The notes below the pieces were generated by a model. The model searched no databases. It was not told the DNA's origin and saw nothing but the letters and a program-made list of their open reading frames with translations. From an uncultured Verrucomicrobia subdivision 3 bacterium (GTDB lineage: Bacteria; Verrucomicrobiota; Verrucomicrobiae; Limisphaerales; UBA11358), in the NCBI GenBank assembly GCA_903847285.1, contig CAINDH010000148.1, positions 1 through 13,608 of the forward strand: a stretch of 13,608 nucleotides of DNA, in the 5' to 3' direction. Positions 1 through 7,442 of this stretch are shown one piece after another. The position numbers and the translations under genes are program-made. The stretch's first letter is position 1, and each line of letters starts with the position of its first letter.

Positions 1-344
1 GTTTCAGCATCGAGCTGCACCTTTTCAAAGAACGCGGTGGTCTTGGGCAGGTTGGTTTCTACGAACCACGCGCCGACGGCGTTGGTGAAGTTGAACACAG
101 AAAATTTCTTTTCCGAATAGGCGGCCTGTTTGTCGGCTTCGCTCGCGGCGTGATAAACGGCGCGAACGGTTTCCATCTCGGCGTCCTGCTCTGCTGAATT
201 TAGCAACGGAGGTGGTGCAAGAATTTCAGCGGCGCTGGGTGAAGCGGGCAGGAGATAATTGAGCGCGCTTTCCTTGGCGAACGCGGCTGATGCAAACAGG
301 GTGTTGACGATGGCGAGACAGAACAGTGGGCGGAGAAATTTCAT
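1..344 (-). CDS. Exported class A acid phosphatase-like protein (PAP2 superfamily), 3' part missing
   Basis: The window holds the first 114 codons of a gene read leftwards and cut by the window edge. It starts with ATG at 344. Residues 1-23 form a clear signal peptide (basic MKFLRP, hydrophobic core, Ala-X-Ala end at SAAFA), so the product should be exported to the periplasm. The mature part has the layout of the N-terminal region of bacterial class A non-specific acid phosphatases: LNYLLPAS near residue 29, a PPP stretch near 45, then a helical region with alternating Ala and Asp/Glu, and a segment FTNAVGAWFVETNLPKT near 85-101. The PAP2 catalytic signature (K-X6-RP, then the second and third motifs) should lie beyond the window and cannot be checked. 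It follows the pseudopilin gene on the same strand after a 38-bp gap, so the two may be cotranscribed. No Shine-Dalgarno sequence precedes the start. Family assignment rests on pattern only. Confidence 0.6.
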   Translation of the reverse strand, partial: MKFLRPLFCLAIVNTLFASAAFAKESALNYLLPASPSAAEILAPPPLLNSAEQDAEMETVRAVYHAASEADKQAAYSEKKFSVFNFTNAVGAWFVETNLPKTTAFFEKVQLDAE

Positions 345-382
345 TTTGGTTTAGTTTTTCGAAATTAAAGTTTAGAGAAAAA

Positions 383-1291
383 TTAATTGATGACCGGGTT
401 TCCTTGGGCGTCCCAGTTGAGATCGTTGCGGCCGGGATCTTTGCCGGCGGCTACCGTCTGGCCGGCCGTTGGGCCGATGGGCGCTATGGCCGTGCCGTCG
501 GAGACTACGTAATCATACTTGAAGTAAGCCGCATGGCCGTCGCTGAAGGTGATGTTGCCGCCGCGATTGTGCCGTGAGGAAAAGCGGGTGGTATAGTTAT
601 GCGGTGTGGCCAGCACATCCTGATTGTCAGTCGTGCCATGATAGGGTTGTTCCGCAGTGCGATTCCTCACATCCGAGAAAAGCACAAAAGACGAGGGGTG
701 GACAATCATGCCAGTTTTAAGCGCGGGCACATTTCCATTTAGATTAGCGTTGGCGACAGCTTTGGAATTCATGCCATAACCAAAGAGCGGACGTCCGCCA
801 CCAATCATATTCTTGTGATTCGGAGCAACGGCTACTTTATCTGACTCATCAATGCCTTGGGAGACTGCTCCCGGACAGGTGAAAATCGACTTAGCATCGC
901 GAAACTGAGCAATGTTGCCAGAGGTTGCAGCCCAGACATACATCGGTTTGTTGGCTACATAACTGGGCAGGGCATTAAACCAGGCTTCGTCTCCCTGATT
1001 CGCGTTGTGGTAGCTATTGATGACCAACCAAGACGGATTGTCTTGATCGGCCGTTGACGTCACCTGAAATCTCGGAAAGGGGAACGTGTTGTGGTTGTCG
1101 TCCACATACATACTTTGCGCGAGCCCCCATTGTTTGGTGTTGCTCAAACAGGACGCTTGCAGAGCCTTCGCCTTCGCTTTGGCGAGCGCGGGCAAAAGCA
1201 TCGCTGCGAGAATGGCAATGATCGCGATGACCACGAGGAGTTCAATTAGGGTGAATCCCTCTTTCGTTTTGTGATTTAAGTTCGCATTCAT
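383..1291 (-). CDS. Type II secretion/type IV pilin-like pseudopilin with H-X9-DG motif
   Basis: This 302-residue protein has a type III (prepilin) signal: a short basic leader ending EG, then [19 protein letters not shown]. Cleavage and N-methylation are expected between Gly12 and Phe13, with the characteristic Glu at mature position 5 (Glu17). The hydrophobic helix spans about 13-35 and would anchor the protein in the inner membrane before assembly. The C-terminal region carries the H-X9-DG motif (His241 ... Asp251-Gly252) found in processed pilin-like proteins of Verrucomicrobiota and Planctomycetota, and ends [13 protein letters not shown]. The start chosen is ATG at 1291. The frame is open further up to a GTG at 1345, but that would add 18 residues to an already complete leader. 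Such proteins are present in many copies per genome and their individual roles are mostly unknown. It lies upstream of the acid phosphatase gene and divergent from the giant secreted protein. Confidence 0.85.
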   Translation of the reverse strand: MNANLNHKTKEGFTLIELLVVIAIIAILAAMLLPALAKAKAKALQASCLSNTKQWGLAQSMYVDDNHNTFPFPRFQVTSTADQDNPSWLVINSYHNANQGDEAWFNALPSYVANKPMYVWAATSGNIAQFRDAKSIFTCPGAVSQGIDESDKVAVAPNHKNMIGGGRPLFGYGMNSKAVANANLNGNVPALKTGMIVHPSSFVLFSDVRNRTAEQPYHGTTDNQDVLATPHNYTTRFSSRHNRGGNITFSDGHAAYFKYDYVVSDGTAIAPIGPTAGQTVAAGKDPGRNDLNWDAQGNPVIN

Positions 1292-1491
1292 TTTATTTTG
1301 AGAAATTTTGCTTCGGTTGATCGCACCGACGGTTTTGACGTGCACGCATAGAATGGCGAAGCTTGGTTACAGCAAGGCGGCAGACATGTGACGATTGCGT
1401 GACAACCGGCAAGGAGTTGGGCGGACGTTGCAAGATTGTAACCTGCTAGTCATTTGATTGTGACGCGTCTTCGCTTTAATACGGCTTCAAA

Positions 1492-1520
1492 TTGATACGA
1501 GTCGTTTCACTATTTACAAA
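1492..1520 (+). promoter_or_regulatory. Candidate sigma-70-like promoter of the giant secreted protein gene
   Basis: TTGATA (1492-1497) and TACAAA (1515-1520) are separated by 17 bp, giving 5 of 6 and 4 of 6 matches to the sigma-70 consensus. Transcription would begin close to 1527, leaving a leader of only about 9 nt before the ATG at 1536. That is short and lowers confidence. The rest of the 244-bp divergent gap (1292-1535) shows two copies of TGTGACG (1387 and 1459). The first belongs to an imperfect 7-4-7 palindrome with CGTGACA. I see no gene in the gap. Confidence 0.3.
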
Positions 1521-1535
1521 ATAAAAAACCAATCC

Positions 1536-4500
1536 ATGAAAAAATCCCTCCTTATAATTGGTCTGGCTTCGATGCTTAGCATCGCGGCTCAGGCTGCCAG
1601 CACGCTGACGGCGTGGACCTTTGACAATCTTCCGATTGCAGCCAACAACAGCCCGCAACCTTCGACCGGTTTTGGCACGGGCAGCTTAATTGGTTTGAGC
1701 AGCGGAACTGTTCAGTCGTTGGCGGGAAGCTCCTCTGGTGCTGCTAACAGTTGGAATGTCAGTGGTGGCTGGTCAACGAGCTCCGCTATCGGATCTCAAG
1801 GCGGTAAGTTTGCCGCGAGCACTTTTGGCTATTACAAAATCAAATTCTCGTTTGATGTGAATGCCGCGGCAAATGCGGAAGCCAATCTCTTGGTTCAATA
1901 CTCGACGGACGGTACGATTTGGAATAACGCCACGGTCACCTCGTCTGGTGGATCGGGCTATATCACCAACAACACCGCCACTAACAGCACGGTCATGGGT
2001 TCGTATGTGCAACTGGCGAGCGGCTGGAACAACCAGATCGTCGTTGATTTGAGCGGCGTTTCTGGCGTGGACAACAACGCGGGTTTCGCGGTTCGCGTGG
2101 TGAATGCTTCTACGGGTTCCAACTGCGTGAATACGACGGGTGCATTGTATGCAAATAATTCCGGCACCTGGACTTTTGATAACGTAAAGATTGAGGGTGT
2201 GTCGATTGACACGGTGACGGCGTGGACGTTTGAAAGCACTGGCACTTTGGCGTTCGCGCCGCATCCCGTGCCTGAATTTGGTTCCGGCACTGCGACCTCG
2301 ATTGGGTTTGACAACAATTACAATTACTCCGATGGCACGGTGGGCAGCACGAACAAGCCTGATTTGCTTGCCAATGGTATTCCGTTTAGTTCGTCTGGTT
2401 CTTCCGGTCAGTTTGTCTGGCGCGTGCGCGGTGCGGGCAGTGGTTCTGGCCACAACGGCTGGCACACTGTGGCCCCCATCGGTTCTCAAGGCGCGGAATT
2501 TGCCGTCAGCACGGTCAACTACAATGACGTTGTGATTTCTTTCGATATGTTTTCAACGAGCCAGGGCGAAGCGAAAATGTGCGTGCTCTACACCACGAAT
2601 AATTGGACGACGACGAATGTGGCTAACAATCTTTTCTATGCCGCCAACCCGACTTTCATCTACACAAACGATATTTCTAGCCCGAGCTACAGCCCTGATA
2701 CGGTCGCCGGCACTTACTTCTGGCAGAACATCGGCCAGAATTTTTACAACAACTTCATCGTAGATTTCACCGGCGTAGCGGGCGTGGCGAATAATCCTAA
2801 CTTCGCTTTCCGTATCGCTAATGCGGCACAGAACGGCGACTGCGTAGCGTTCAACGGCGGGTCGTATAACAATTCTTCCGGCAACTGGCGTTATGACAAC
2901 GTGACCATCGGCGGCACGTTTACCGGTTCTGTCGCGCCGACGATTGCTTACGATCCAACTGCCACGGTGGATGGTCCGTTCACAAATACCTTCATTGATG
3001 ACGCGACCTGGCGCTCGAAGATTGGTTCCATCTATGTGAACGGCTCACTGCTCACGAACTCGGCCTACGCGAAGAATGTCGCCGGCCAGCTTATTTTTAA
3101 CCCGACGAATTCCGTGCTGCTCCAGTCGAGCGGCGTGAAGAGCATCGTCATCAATGCGACCAACTACACGACCGCGAAAGTGACGCAACCCATCGGGTCG
3201 GGCGTGGCGGTGAAGCTCGCCATTTCTAGCCAGCCGGTCGCGCCCTCGGCGAGCGGCGGCACATTGGTCACCAATCCCGTCATCACCATTTCGGATAAAT
3301 ACGGCAACGGCACTACGAATCCTTACGCGACAGTTTCGGTCACCGCGAGCGTCAGCAATTCCACCGCTTGGAAATTGGGCGGCTCTACGAACCAAGTTGC
3401 GATCAACGGCGTGGCAACTTTCACCAACTTGTCCGCGACGGTCACTGGCTCGACGGCAGTTACCGGAGCGGCCATCACTTTCACAGTGACGGGTTACGCC
3501 CCGCTCGCGGTCACGAACTCATCGGTCTTCAACATCGGCGCGCCACCGGTCGCGTTCACCCGCGGCAACCTCGCCGTCGTGCAAATTGATACGGTCGCGA
3601 ACAACACCACGTTCAGCGTCATCGAAATCAAACCATCCGCCGCGCGCCAAACCACGCCGGTCAGCATCACGCCGATCAGTGCGACGGGAACGAACGGCTT
3701 GCGCCTAGCTTCAACGGGCAGTTGCGGCAAGCTGGCGTTGAGCGATGATGGAACATTGATTTCCTTTGTGGGTTTTCAAGACGACAGCTCAGCGACGTTG
3801 GATGAAACCTTCGTCCTCAATCGTGCGGTCGGCACGTTGAATTACACCAACCAGTTCAATCTGCCGTTCAGCTACGTTTCCACTTCCCTCGGCGGCAGCC
3901 AGGGACGGTCATGCGCGAGCTTGGACAATTACAACTGGATTGCGAATGACAAAGCCGGATTGTATTTCGGCAATTCAAATGCCGTGGTTGCCGCGCCGAA
4001 CCTGAACGCCAACAACAACGTCGTCGTCAGAACTTTCGGCGGCATCCCATATGTTGAAACGCAGAAAACCGTTGGCGGCTCGCCAATCCCGGTGGTCTAT
4101 TCGCTGGACCCGATCGATCCGACCATCACCGTCGGCAACAATCTGACCACAGATCCGATTGCAGTAGATTTCTACATGATCTCCACGAATGGTGGAACCA
4201 CTTACGATATCCTCTATGTTCTGGATCAGGTCAGCTCTACCAGCGGCATCATCAAAAAATATTCATGGGTGCCGGACGGCACACAGATTTCCGGCTACGG
4301 CTGGGCGGCGAATGGTTCATTCACCAACGGCAACGGCGGCGAAACTTTGTTTGCAACCACGAATGGCGTTGGCGGTGTTTATCTCTACTACACCACGGGC
4401 GGCGGCGGCACGGCGGGCAACAGCGTCATCCGCCTGACGGATAACGCCGGTTACAACACGCCGATGAGCATCACTTCCAGCAATGTGATTTACACCGCTG

Positions 4501-5396
4501 CGGCCACGGCCTCCATCAAAGGCCTCACGTTTGTGCCACAGCAGACACGTTACTTGGTGTCGTTGACTCCGCCGCCGATTCTCACCACGCAAACTGTGGC
4601 GACGGTGAGCGGTCAGTTCGCAATTACAAACACGCCAGATGATTCGACGTGGCGCACCGCCATCACCCGCATCACGGTGAACGGATCTGTTCTGCCGGTC
4701 ACGGCTTATAGCACCAATCAAGCAGGCAAAATTGTTTTTGATCCGGCTCAATCCACGTTGCTGCAAAGCGCTGGTGCCAAAACCATCGTCATCAGCGCGA
4801 CCGGTTACAGCACGAACTCAGTGACACAAACCATCGGCGTTGGTGCGCCAAGCAAGCTCACTATCACGACACAACCCACGGCTCCGGTCGGCAACGGCGG
4901 CGCTTTGGTAGTGCAACCGGTGGTGGCGATTCAAGACGTTTATGGCAATGCAATTGCCACGGCCACGTCAAATATTGTCGCGCAGGTCGGAGCGGGTTCT
5001 TGGACGATTGGTGGCATCACCACGAAAGCCGCAGTGGCTGGATCTGCCACGTTCACCGGTTTGACCGCGAGCAGTGCGGCCGCCGTGACGGGAGCAACAA
5101 TCTCCTTCACGTCCACCGGACTCACGGGTGCGATCAGTTCCGCGTTCAACATCCCTGCACCCATCCAGTCGAGTTTGACCGGGGTTGCGTTAACCGGAGG
5201 TAAATTAAAATTCGTATTCACCAACGCCACCGGTTTGAGCTTCTCGGTGCTCGCGACGAACAACCTCGCCGCGCCGAAAGCCAACTGGCCGGTCGTCGGT
5301 GCAGCAGTTGAAAGCCCCGCTGGCTCCGGCAACTACCAGTTCACCAACTCGGCCACTACCAACAGCCAGTTGTTCTATCTCCTGCGCCAGCCGTAA
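1536..5396 (+). CDS. Giant exported modular beta-rich repeat protein (1286 aa)
   Basis: Residues 1-20 are a signal peptide (MKKSLLIIGL..., ending AAQA), so the protein is exported. The mature part is rich in Asn, Thr, Ser, Gly and Val, as in extracellular beta proteins, and its modules are visibly duplicated. Module A occurs at about 26-221 and 228-460; each copy starts TAWTF and ends with G-(T/N)-W-X-(F/Y)-DNV-X-I-X-G. Module B (about 475-553 and 1018-1100) has the TWR-X-I-X-X-I-X-VNGS ... LLQS-X-G-X-K-X-IVI-X-A pattern that resembles the DUF1533 (hemoprotein-interacting) domain. Module C (about 555-668 and 1103-1208) looks like an invasin/Ig-like fold, with (D)KYGN / DVYGN at its centre. 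Residues about 672-1010 are unduplicated and propeller-like. The last 72 residues, ending QLFYLLRQP, resemble a C-terminal module frequent in verrucomicrobial secreted proteins. No catalytic motif was recognised; a surface, adhesion or matrix role is inference only. A strong terminator follows. Confidence 0.85.
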   Translation: MKKSLLIIGLASMLSIAAQAASTLTAWTFDNLPIAANNSPQPSTGFGTGSLIGLSSGTVQSLAGSSSGAANSWNVSGGWSTSSAIGSQGGKFAASTFGYYKIKFSFDVNAAANAEANLLVQYSTDGTIWNNATVTSSGGSGYITNNTATNSTVMGSYVQLASGWNNQIVVDLSGVSGVDNNAGFAVRVVNASTGSNCVNTTGALYANNSGTWTFDNVKIEGVSIDTVTAWTFESTGTLAFAPHPVPEFGSGTATSIGFDNNYNYSDGTVGSTNKPDLLANGIPFSSSGSSGQFVWRVRGAGSGSGHNGWHTVAPIGSQGAEFAVSTVNYNDVVISFDMFSTSQGEAKMCVLYTTNNWTTTNVANNLFYAANPTFIYTNDISSPSYSPDTVAGTYFWQNIGQNFYNNFIVDFTGVAGVANNPNFAFRIANAAQNGDCVAFNGGSYNNSSGNWRYDNVTIGGTFTGSVAPTIAYDPTATVDGPFTNTFIDDATWRSKIGSIYVNGSLLTNSAYAKNVAGQLIFNPTNSVLLQSSGVKSIVINATNYTTAKVTQPIGSGVAVKLAISSQPVAPSASGGTLVTNPVITISDKYGNGTTNPYATVSVTASVSNSTAWKLGGSTNQVAINGVATFTNLSATVTGSTAVTGAAITFTVTGYAPLAVTNSSVFNIGAPPVAFTRGNLAVVQIDTVANNTTFSVIEIKPSAARQTTPVSITPISATGTNGLRLASTGSCGKLALSDDGTLISFVGFQDDSSATLDETFVLNRAVGTLNYTNQFNLPFSYVSTSLGGSQGRSCASLDNYNWIANDKAGLYFGNSNAVVAAPNLNANNNVVVRTFGGIPYVETQKTVGGSPIPVVYSLDPIDPTITVGNNLTTDPIAVDFYMISTNGGTTYDILYVLDQVSSTSGIIKKYSWVPDGTQISGYGWAANGSFTNGNGGETLFATTNGVGGVYLYYTTGGGGTAGNSVIRLTDNAGYNTPMSITSSNVIYTAAATASIKGLTFVPQQTRYLVSLTPPPILTTQTVATVSGQFAITNTPDDSTWRTAITRITVNGSVLPVTAYSTNQAGKIVFDPAQSTLLQSAGAKTIVISATGYSTNSVTQTIGVGAPSKLTITTQPTAPVGNGGALVVQPVVAIQDVYGNAIATATSNIVAQVGAGSWTIGGITTKAAVAGSATFTGLTASSAAAVTGATISFTSTGLTGAISSAFNIPAPIQSSLTGVALTGGKLKFVFTNATGLSFSVLATNNLAAPKANWPVVGAAVESPAGSGNYQFTNSATTNSQLFYLLRQP
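1611..2198 (+). repeat. Module A, copy 1 (protein-level repeat)
   Basis: Codes for residues about 26-221 of the giant exported protein. Landmarks shared with copy 2 are TAWTF at the start, a G(F)GTG/GSGT stretch, a central AIGSQG-X-(K/E)FA-X-ST element followed by a (K/V)I-X-FDV/M strand, NN-X-IVDLSGVSGV, and the closing G-X-W-X-X-DNV element. The similarity is in protein sequence; I did not see long identical DNA, so the duplication is old. Confidence 0.7.
2217..2915 (+). repeat. Module A, copy 2 (protein-level repeat)
   Basis: Codes for residues about 228-460. It repeats the landmarks of copy 1 (TAWTFES, PIGSQGAEFAVST, FIVDFTGVAGVANNP-X-FAFR, NWRYDNVTIGG) with two insertions, one after the GSGT stretch and one around residues 360-395, which make it about 37 residues longer. 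Confidence 0.7.
2934..3539 (+). repeat. Modules B-C, copy 1 (DUF1533-like plus Ig-like)
   Basis: Codes for residues about 467-668. Landmarks are DDATWRSKI, VNGSLL, LLQSSGVKSIVINA, then LAISSQPVAP, ISDKYGN, GVATFTNLSAT and VTGAAITF, closing at VFNI. The same order recurs about 545 residues later, so B and C were duplicated as one unit. Confidence 0.7.
4575..5159 (+). repeat. Modules B-C, copy 2 (DUF1533-like plus Ig-like)
   Basis: Codes for residues about 1014-1208. It matches copy 1 step by step: DDSTWRTAI, VNGSVL, LLQSAGAKTIVISA, LTITTQPTAP, IQDVYGN, GSATFTGLTAS, VTGATISF, closing at AFNI. The unduplicated propeller-like stretch lies between the two copies. Confidence 0.7.
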
Positions 5397-5428
5397 GGTT
5401 GGGGCGGGCTGTGAGGTTAAAAATGCAG

Positions 5429-5465
5429 CGGGCGGGTTTCGCAAGAAACCCGCCCGTTTTATTTT
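5429..5465. terminator. Intrinsic terminator between convergent genes
   Basis: A perfect 12-bp GC-rich stem (5429-5440 with 5445-5456) encloses the tetraloop GCAA, a GNRA loop. On the plus strand it is followed at once by TTTTATTTT (5457-5465), the classic layout for a rho-independent terminator of the giant protein gene, whose stop lies 33 nt upstream. On the minus strand a run of five T begins five bases after the stem, so it may also, more weakly, stop transcription of the queA/reductase pair that ends at 5514. Confidence 0.9.
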
Positions 5466-5513
5466 CGGCGAAAAACACCGGGGCTTTAGAGGAAATTAAG
5501 GGAATTTTATGGC

Positions 5514-6233
5514 TTAACCGTTTTTAGCCCGTAAGAACACGGTGAATAACTCGCCCTTGAAATCGCGGGCAGATGCTAATTTGAAGTTCCGAGTCAACGC
5601 CAATGTTGAAAAACCTTTGCCATCAGCAATTGTCGGCGCCGTGCGGCCTCCGAAGATTTTTGGGCAGAATGTGAGGTTTATTTCACCCACCAAATCCGCG
5701 CGGAACAGCGCATCGTTCAATTCGCCACCGCCTTCGCACAAGAGCCTTTTTACGCCAAAACTTTTCCCGAGCCAACGGAGCGCTGCGCGTAAGTTGACTT
5801 CCGTGTCGCCGAATATTTTCACTTCGTCAGCAATCGCGCGCAGTTGCGCCAGTTTTTTGGCCGAGGCGCGTTTGGTGGTGAGAATAATGATGGGGGAGAA
5901 ACGCTTTTGAAAAATCTTTGATGCCGGATGGATTGAGCCGCTGCCGCTGACAATCACGCGCGTCGGGTATTCGGCTAGTCCGTTTTTCAACCGGAGCTTT
6001 CCAAATTTTTCGCCACCATTGCCGAGCGTGGCTTCAGAAATTTCCACCGTCCGTGCGCCGCAGAGAATCGCATCTGCCGTGGCGCGCAGTTCGTAAAGGT
6101 GCTGCAAATCTTTTTTGCTGCCGAACGAATGCAGGACGCGGTTCGCCGTCGCGATTTTCCCATCCGCCGTTATCGCCATGTTGACGAAAACGAAGGGAGG
6201 TTTTGAGTTGTTGGTTTTAAATTTTGAGTTCAC
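5514..6233 (-). CDS. Stand-alone RibD C-terminal (pyrimidine reductase/DHFR-like) domain protein
   Basis: This 239-residue protein matches the reductase half of RibD, which reduces 5-amino-6-ribosylamino-uracil phosphate with NADPH in riboflavin synthesis. Visible motifs are VNMAITADGKIAT (17-29), LRATADAILCGARTVE (49-64, the NADPH-binding region of the fold), TRVIVSGSG (91-99), LLCEGGGELNDAL (164-176) and a closing strand pair near 185-196 (EINLTFCPKIFGG). The N-terminal zinc deaminase domain of bifunctional RibD is absent, so it is either a one-domain enzyme like fungal/archaeal RIB7 or a paralogue with another pteridine- or pyrimidine-type substrate. The start is GTG at 6233. It overlaps the queA stop by 4 nt (GTGA), and the only ATG further in would cut the first strand. 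The overlap implies translational coupling to queA. There is no Shine-Dalgarno sequence. Confidence 0.8.
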   Translation of the reverse strand: MNSKFKTNNSKPPFVFVNMAITADGKIATANRVLHSFGSKKDLQHLYELRATADAILCGARTVEISEATLGNGGEKFGKLRLKNGLAEYPTRVIVSGSGSIHPASKIFQKRFSPIIILTTKRASAKKLAQLRAIADEVKIFGDTEVNLRAALRWLGKSFGVKRLLCEGGGELNDALFRADLVGEINLTFCPKIFGGRTAPTIADGKGFSTLALTRNFKLASARDFKGELFTVFLRAKNG

Positions 6234-7303
6234 AGGATGAGCATCGCATCACCGTAACTGAAGAACCGGTAGCGCTCGCGAATCGCCTCGGCATAGGCGG
6301 ACAATATCAGCTCGCGTCCGGCAAGCTTTTCACCTGGCGCCGCGAACGCACTCACGAGCATGAGTAGCGTGGATTCCGGTAGATGAAAGTTTGTAAGCAA
6401 CGCATCCACGATTTGAAAATCTGCTGGTGGAAAAAGAAAGATGTCGGTTTTGCCATTGCAAACATTTAGTGTTCCGCTGTTCAGCCGCGCGACGCTTTCC
6501 AGCGTGCGCGTCACCGTGGTGCCCACAGCAATCACACGGCGACCATTTTTTTTTGCTTCGTTTATGGTAAAAACTGTTTCCGCGCCGATCTCAAAGCGCT
6601 CGCTGTGCATCTTGTGGTCGGTGATGTTTTCGGTCTTTACCGGTAGAAAAGTTCCTGCGCCGACGTGAAGTGTGACGAAACAAATGTTCACTCCACGCGC
6701 CCGAATTTTATCGAGAATTTCCGAAGTGAAATGCAGCCCTGCCGTCGGCGCCGCCACGGAGCCGTTGGGTTGCGCGAAAACGGTCTGGTAACGCTCACGA
6801 TCTTCGGGTTTTTCACCGTGCCGTTCGATGTAGGGGGGGAGGGGAAGTTCACCGAGGTCATCGAGCCTCTGAAATATGTTTGGCGTGCCGGAAAAACGCA
6901 GGCGGCGATGGCCTTCGGCATTAAAATCCGTGACTTCTGCAAAATAATTCGTGTCCGCGCCGGATCTGTCTTGCAATCGAATTTTTGTGCCCGGTTTGGC
7001 GCGTTTTCCCGGACGCATCATCGCCCACCAATCGTTCACGCCGGCTTCTTCGAGTAAAAGAATTTCAAAGTTTCCATCGGTTTCGGAATTTTTTCCATGT
7101 AAGCGAGCTGGAATCACGCGCGAATTGTTTAAGACGAGGACATCCCCAGGTTGAAAAAAAATCAACAGGTCGGAAAACTGGTGATGTGCGATTTTTTGCG
7201 ATTTTCGATGTAAAACTAGCAGACGCGAACCATCCCGCCGCACGCAAGGTTGCTGGGCAATCAGCTCCGGCCGCAAATCGAAATGGAAGTCAGCAGTTCG
7301 CAT
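6230..7303 (-). CDS. queA: S-adenosylmethionine:tRNA ribosyltransferase-isomerase QueA
   Basis: QueA transfers and isomerises the ribose of S-adenosylmethionine onto 7-aminomethyl-7-deazaguanine in the tRNA anticodon wobble position, giving epoxyqueuosine. The 357-residue protein carries the family's landmarks in order: FDLRPELIAQQP (8-19), NNSRVIPARL (59-68), ERYQTVFA (170-177), GSVAAPTAGLHF (181-192), TLHVGAGTF (211-219), GTTVTRTLES (261-270), NFHLPESTLLMLVSAF (305-320) and FSYGDAMLI (348-356). Length and ends fit the family. ATG at 7303 is chosen because it gives the usual N-terminus; a GTG at 7345 would add 14 atypical residues. It is divergent from mraZ and shares the 173-bp gap with it. 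Downstream it overlaps the RibD-type reductase gene. Other queuosine genes are not in the window. Confidence 0.97.
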   Translation of the reverse strand: MRTADFHFDLRPELIAQQPCVRRDGSRLLVLHRKSQKIAHHQFSDLLIFFQPGDVLVLNNSRVIPARLHGKNSETDGNFEILLLEEAGVNDWWAMMRPGKRAKPGTKIRLQDRSGADTNYFAEVTDFNAEGHRRLRFSGTPNIFQRLDDLGELPLPPYIERHGEKPEDRERYQTVFAQPNGSVAAPTAGLHFTSEILDKIRARGVNICFVTLHVGAGTFLPVKTENITDHKMHSERFEIGAETVFTINEAKKNGRRVIAVGTTVTRTLESVARLNSGTLNVCNGKTDIFLFPPADFQIVDALLTNFHLPESTLLMLVSAFAAPGEKLAGRELILSAYAEAIRERYRFFSYGDAMLIL

Positions 7304-7394
7304 AGGCGCGAGCGTAGCGGAGCGGGCAGGGGGCTGACAATTCACAGTTCTTGAAAAATGTTAATAACTTTCGAATAAACCACATGTTTTTCTA

Positions 7395-7423
7395 TTGACC
7401 ATAGTGGGGCACTATGGGATAAA
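7395..7423 (+). promoter_or_regulatory. Candidate promoter of the mraZ/dcw operon
   Basis: TTGACC (7395-7400) and GATAAA (7418-7423) are 17 bp apart and match the sigma-70 consensus at 5 and 4 of 6 positions. Transcription would start near 7430, giving a leader of about 45 nt. The spacer and the -10 edge are fully occupied by an inverted repeat and two MraZ-type boxes (described separately), as expected for a repressor-controlled promoter. The minus-strand queA promoter was not recognised. Confidence 0.45.
7399..7417. repeat. Perfect 8-bp inverted repeat inside the mraZ promoter spacer
   Basis: CCATAGTG (7399-7406) and CACTATGG (7410-7417) are exact reverse complements around GGG. The element fills the space between the -35 and -10 candidates almost exactly, an operator-like position. 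It overlaps the first two TGGGN boxes, so part of its symmetry could be fortuitous. Binding by a dimeric regulator is inference. Confidence 0.6.
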
Positions 7424-7439
7424 AGGCCATGTTGTGGGT
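7405..7439 (+). promoter_or_regulatory. MraZ box: three phased TGGGN repeats
   Basis: TGGGG (7405-7409), TGGGA (7415-7419) and TGGGT (7435-7439) lie on one strand with start-to-start spacing of 10 and 20 bp. The 7425 position, where a fourth would fall, reads GGCCA. MraZ of other bacteria binds TGGGN direct repeats separated by 5 nt upstream of its own gene, so this is very likely the autoregulatory site. The first two boxes sit between -35 and -10 and touch the -10. Confidence 0.75.
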
Positions 7440-7442
7440 GAT

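Noticed and set aside
1387..1404. CRP-like palindrome TGTGACG-ATTG-CGTGACA
   Set aside because: The arms are imperfect (6 of 7), the spacing differs from a CRP site, and no second line of evidence supports it.
1773..2489. A 238-codon open frame on the minus strand
   Set aside because: It lies wholly inside the giant exported protein gene, its product is Arg/His-rich with no recognisable pattern, and it follows from the codon bias of the plus-strand gene.
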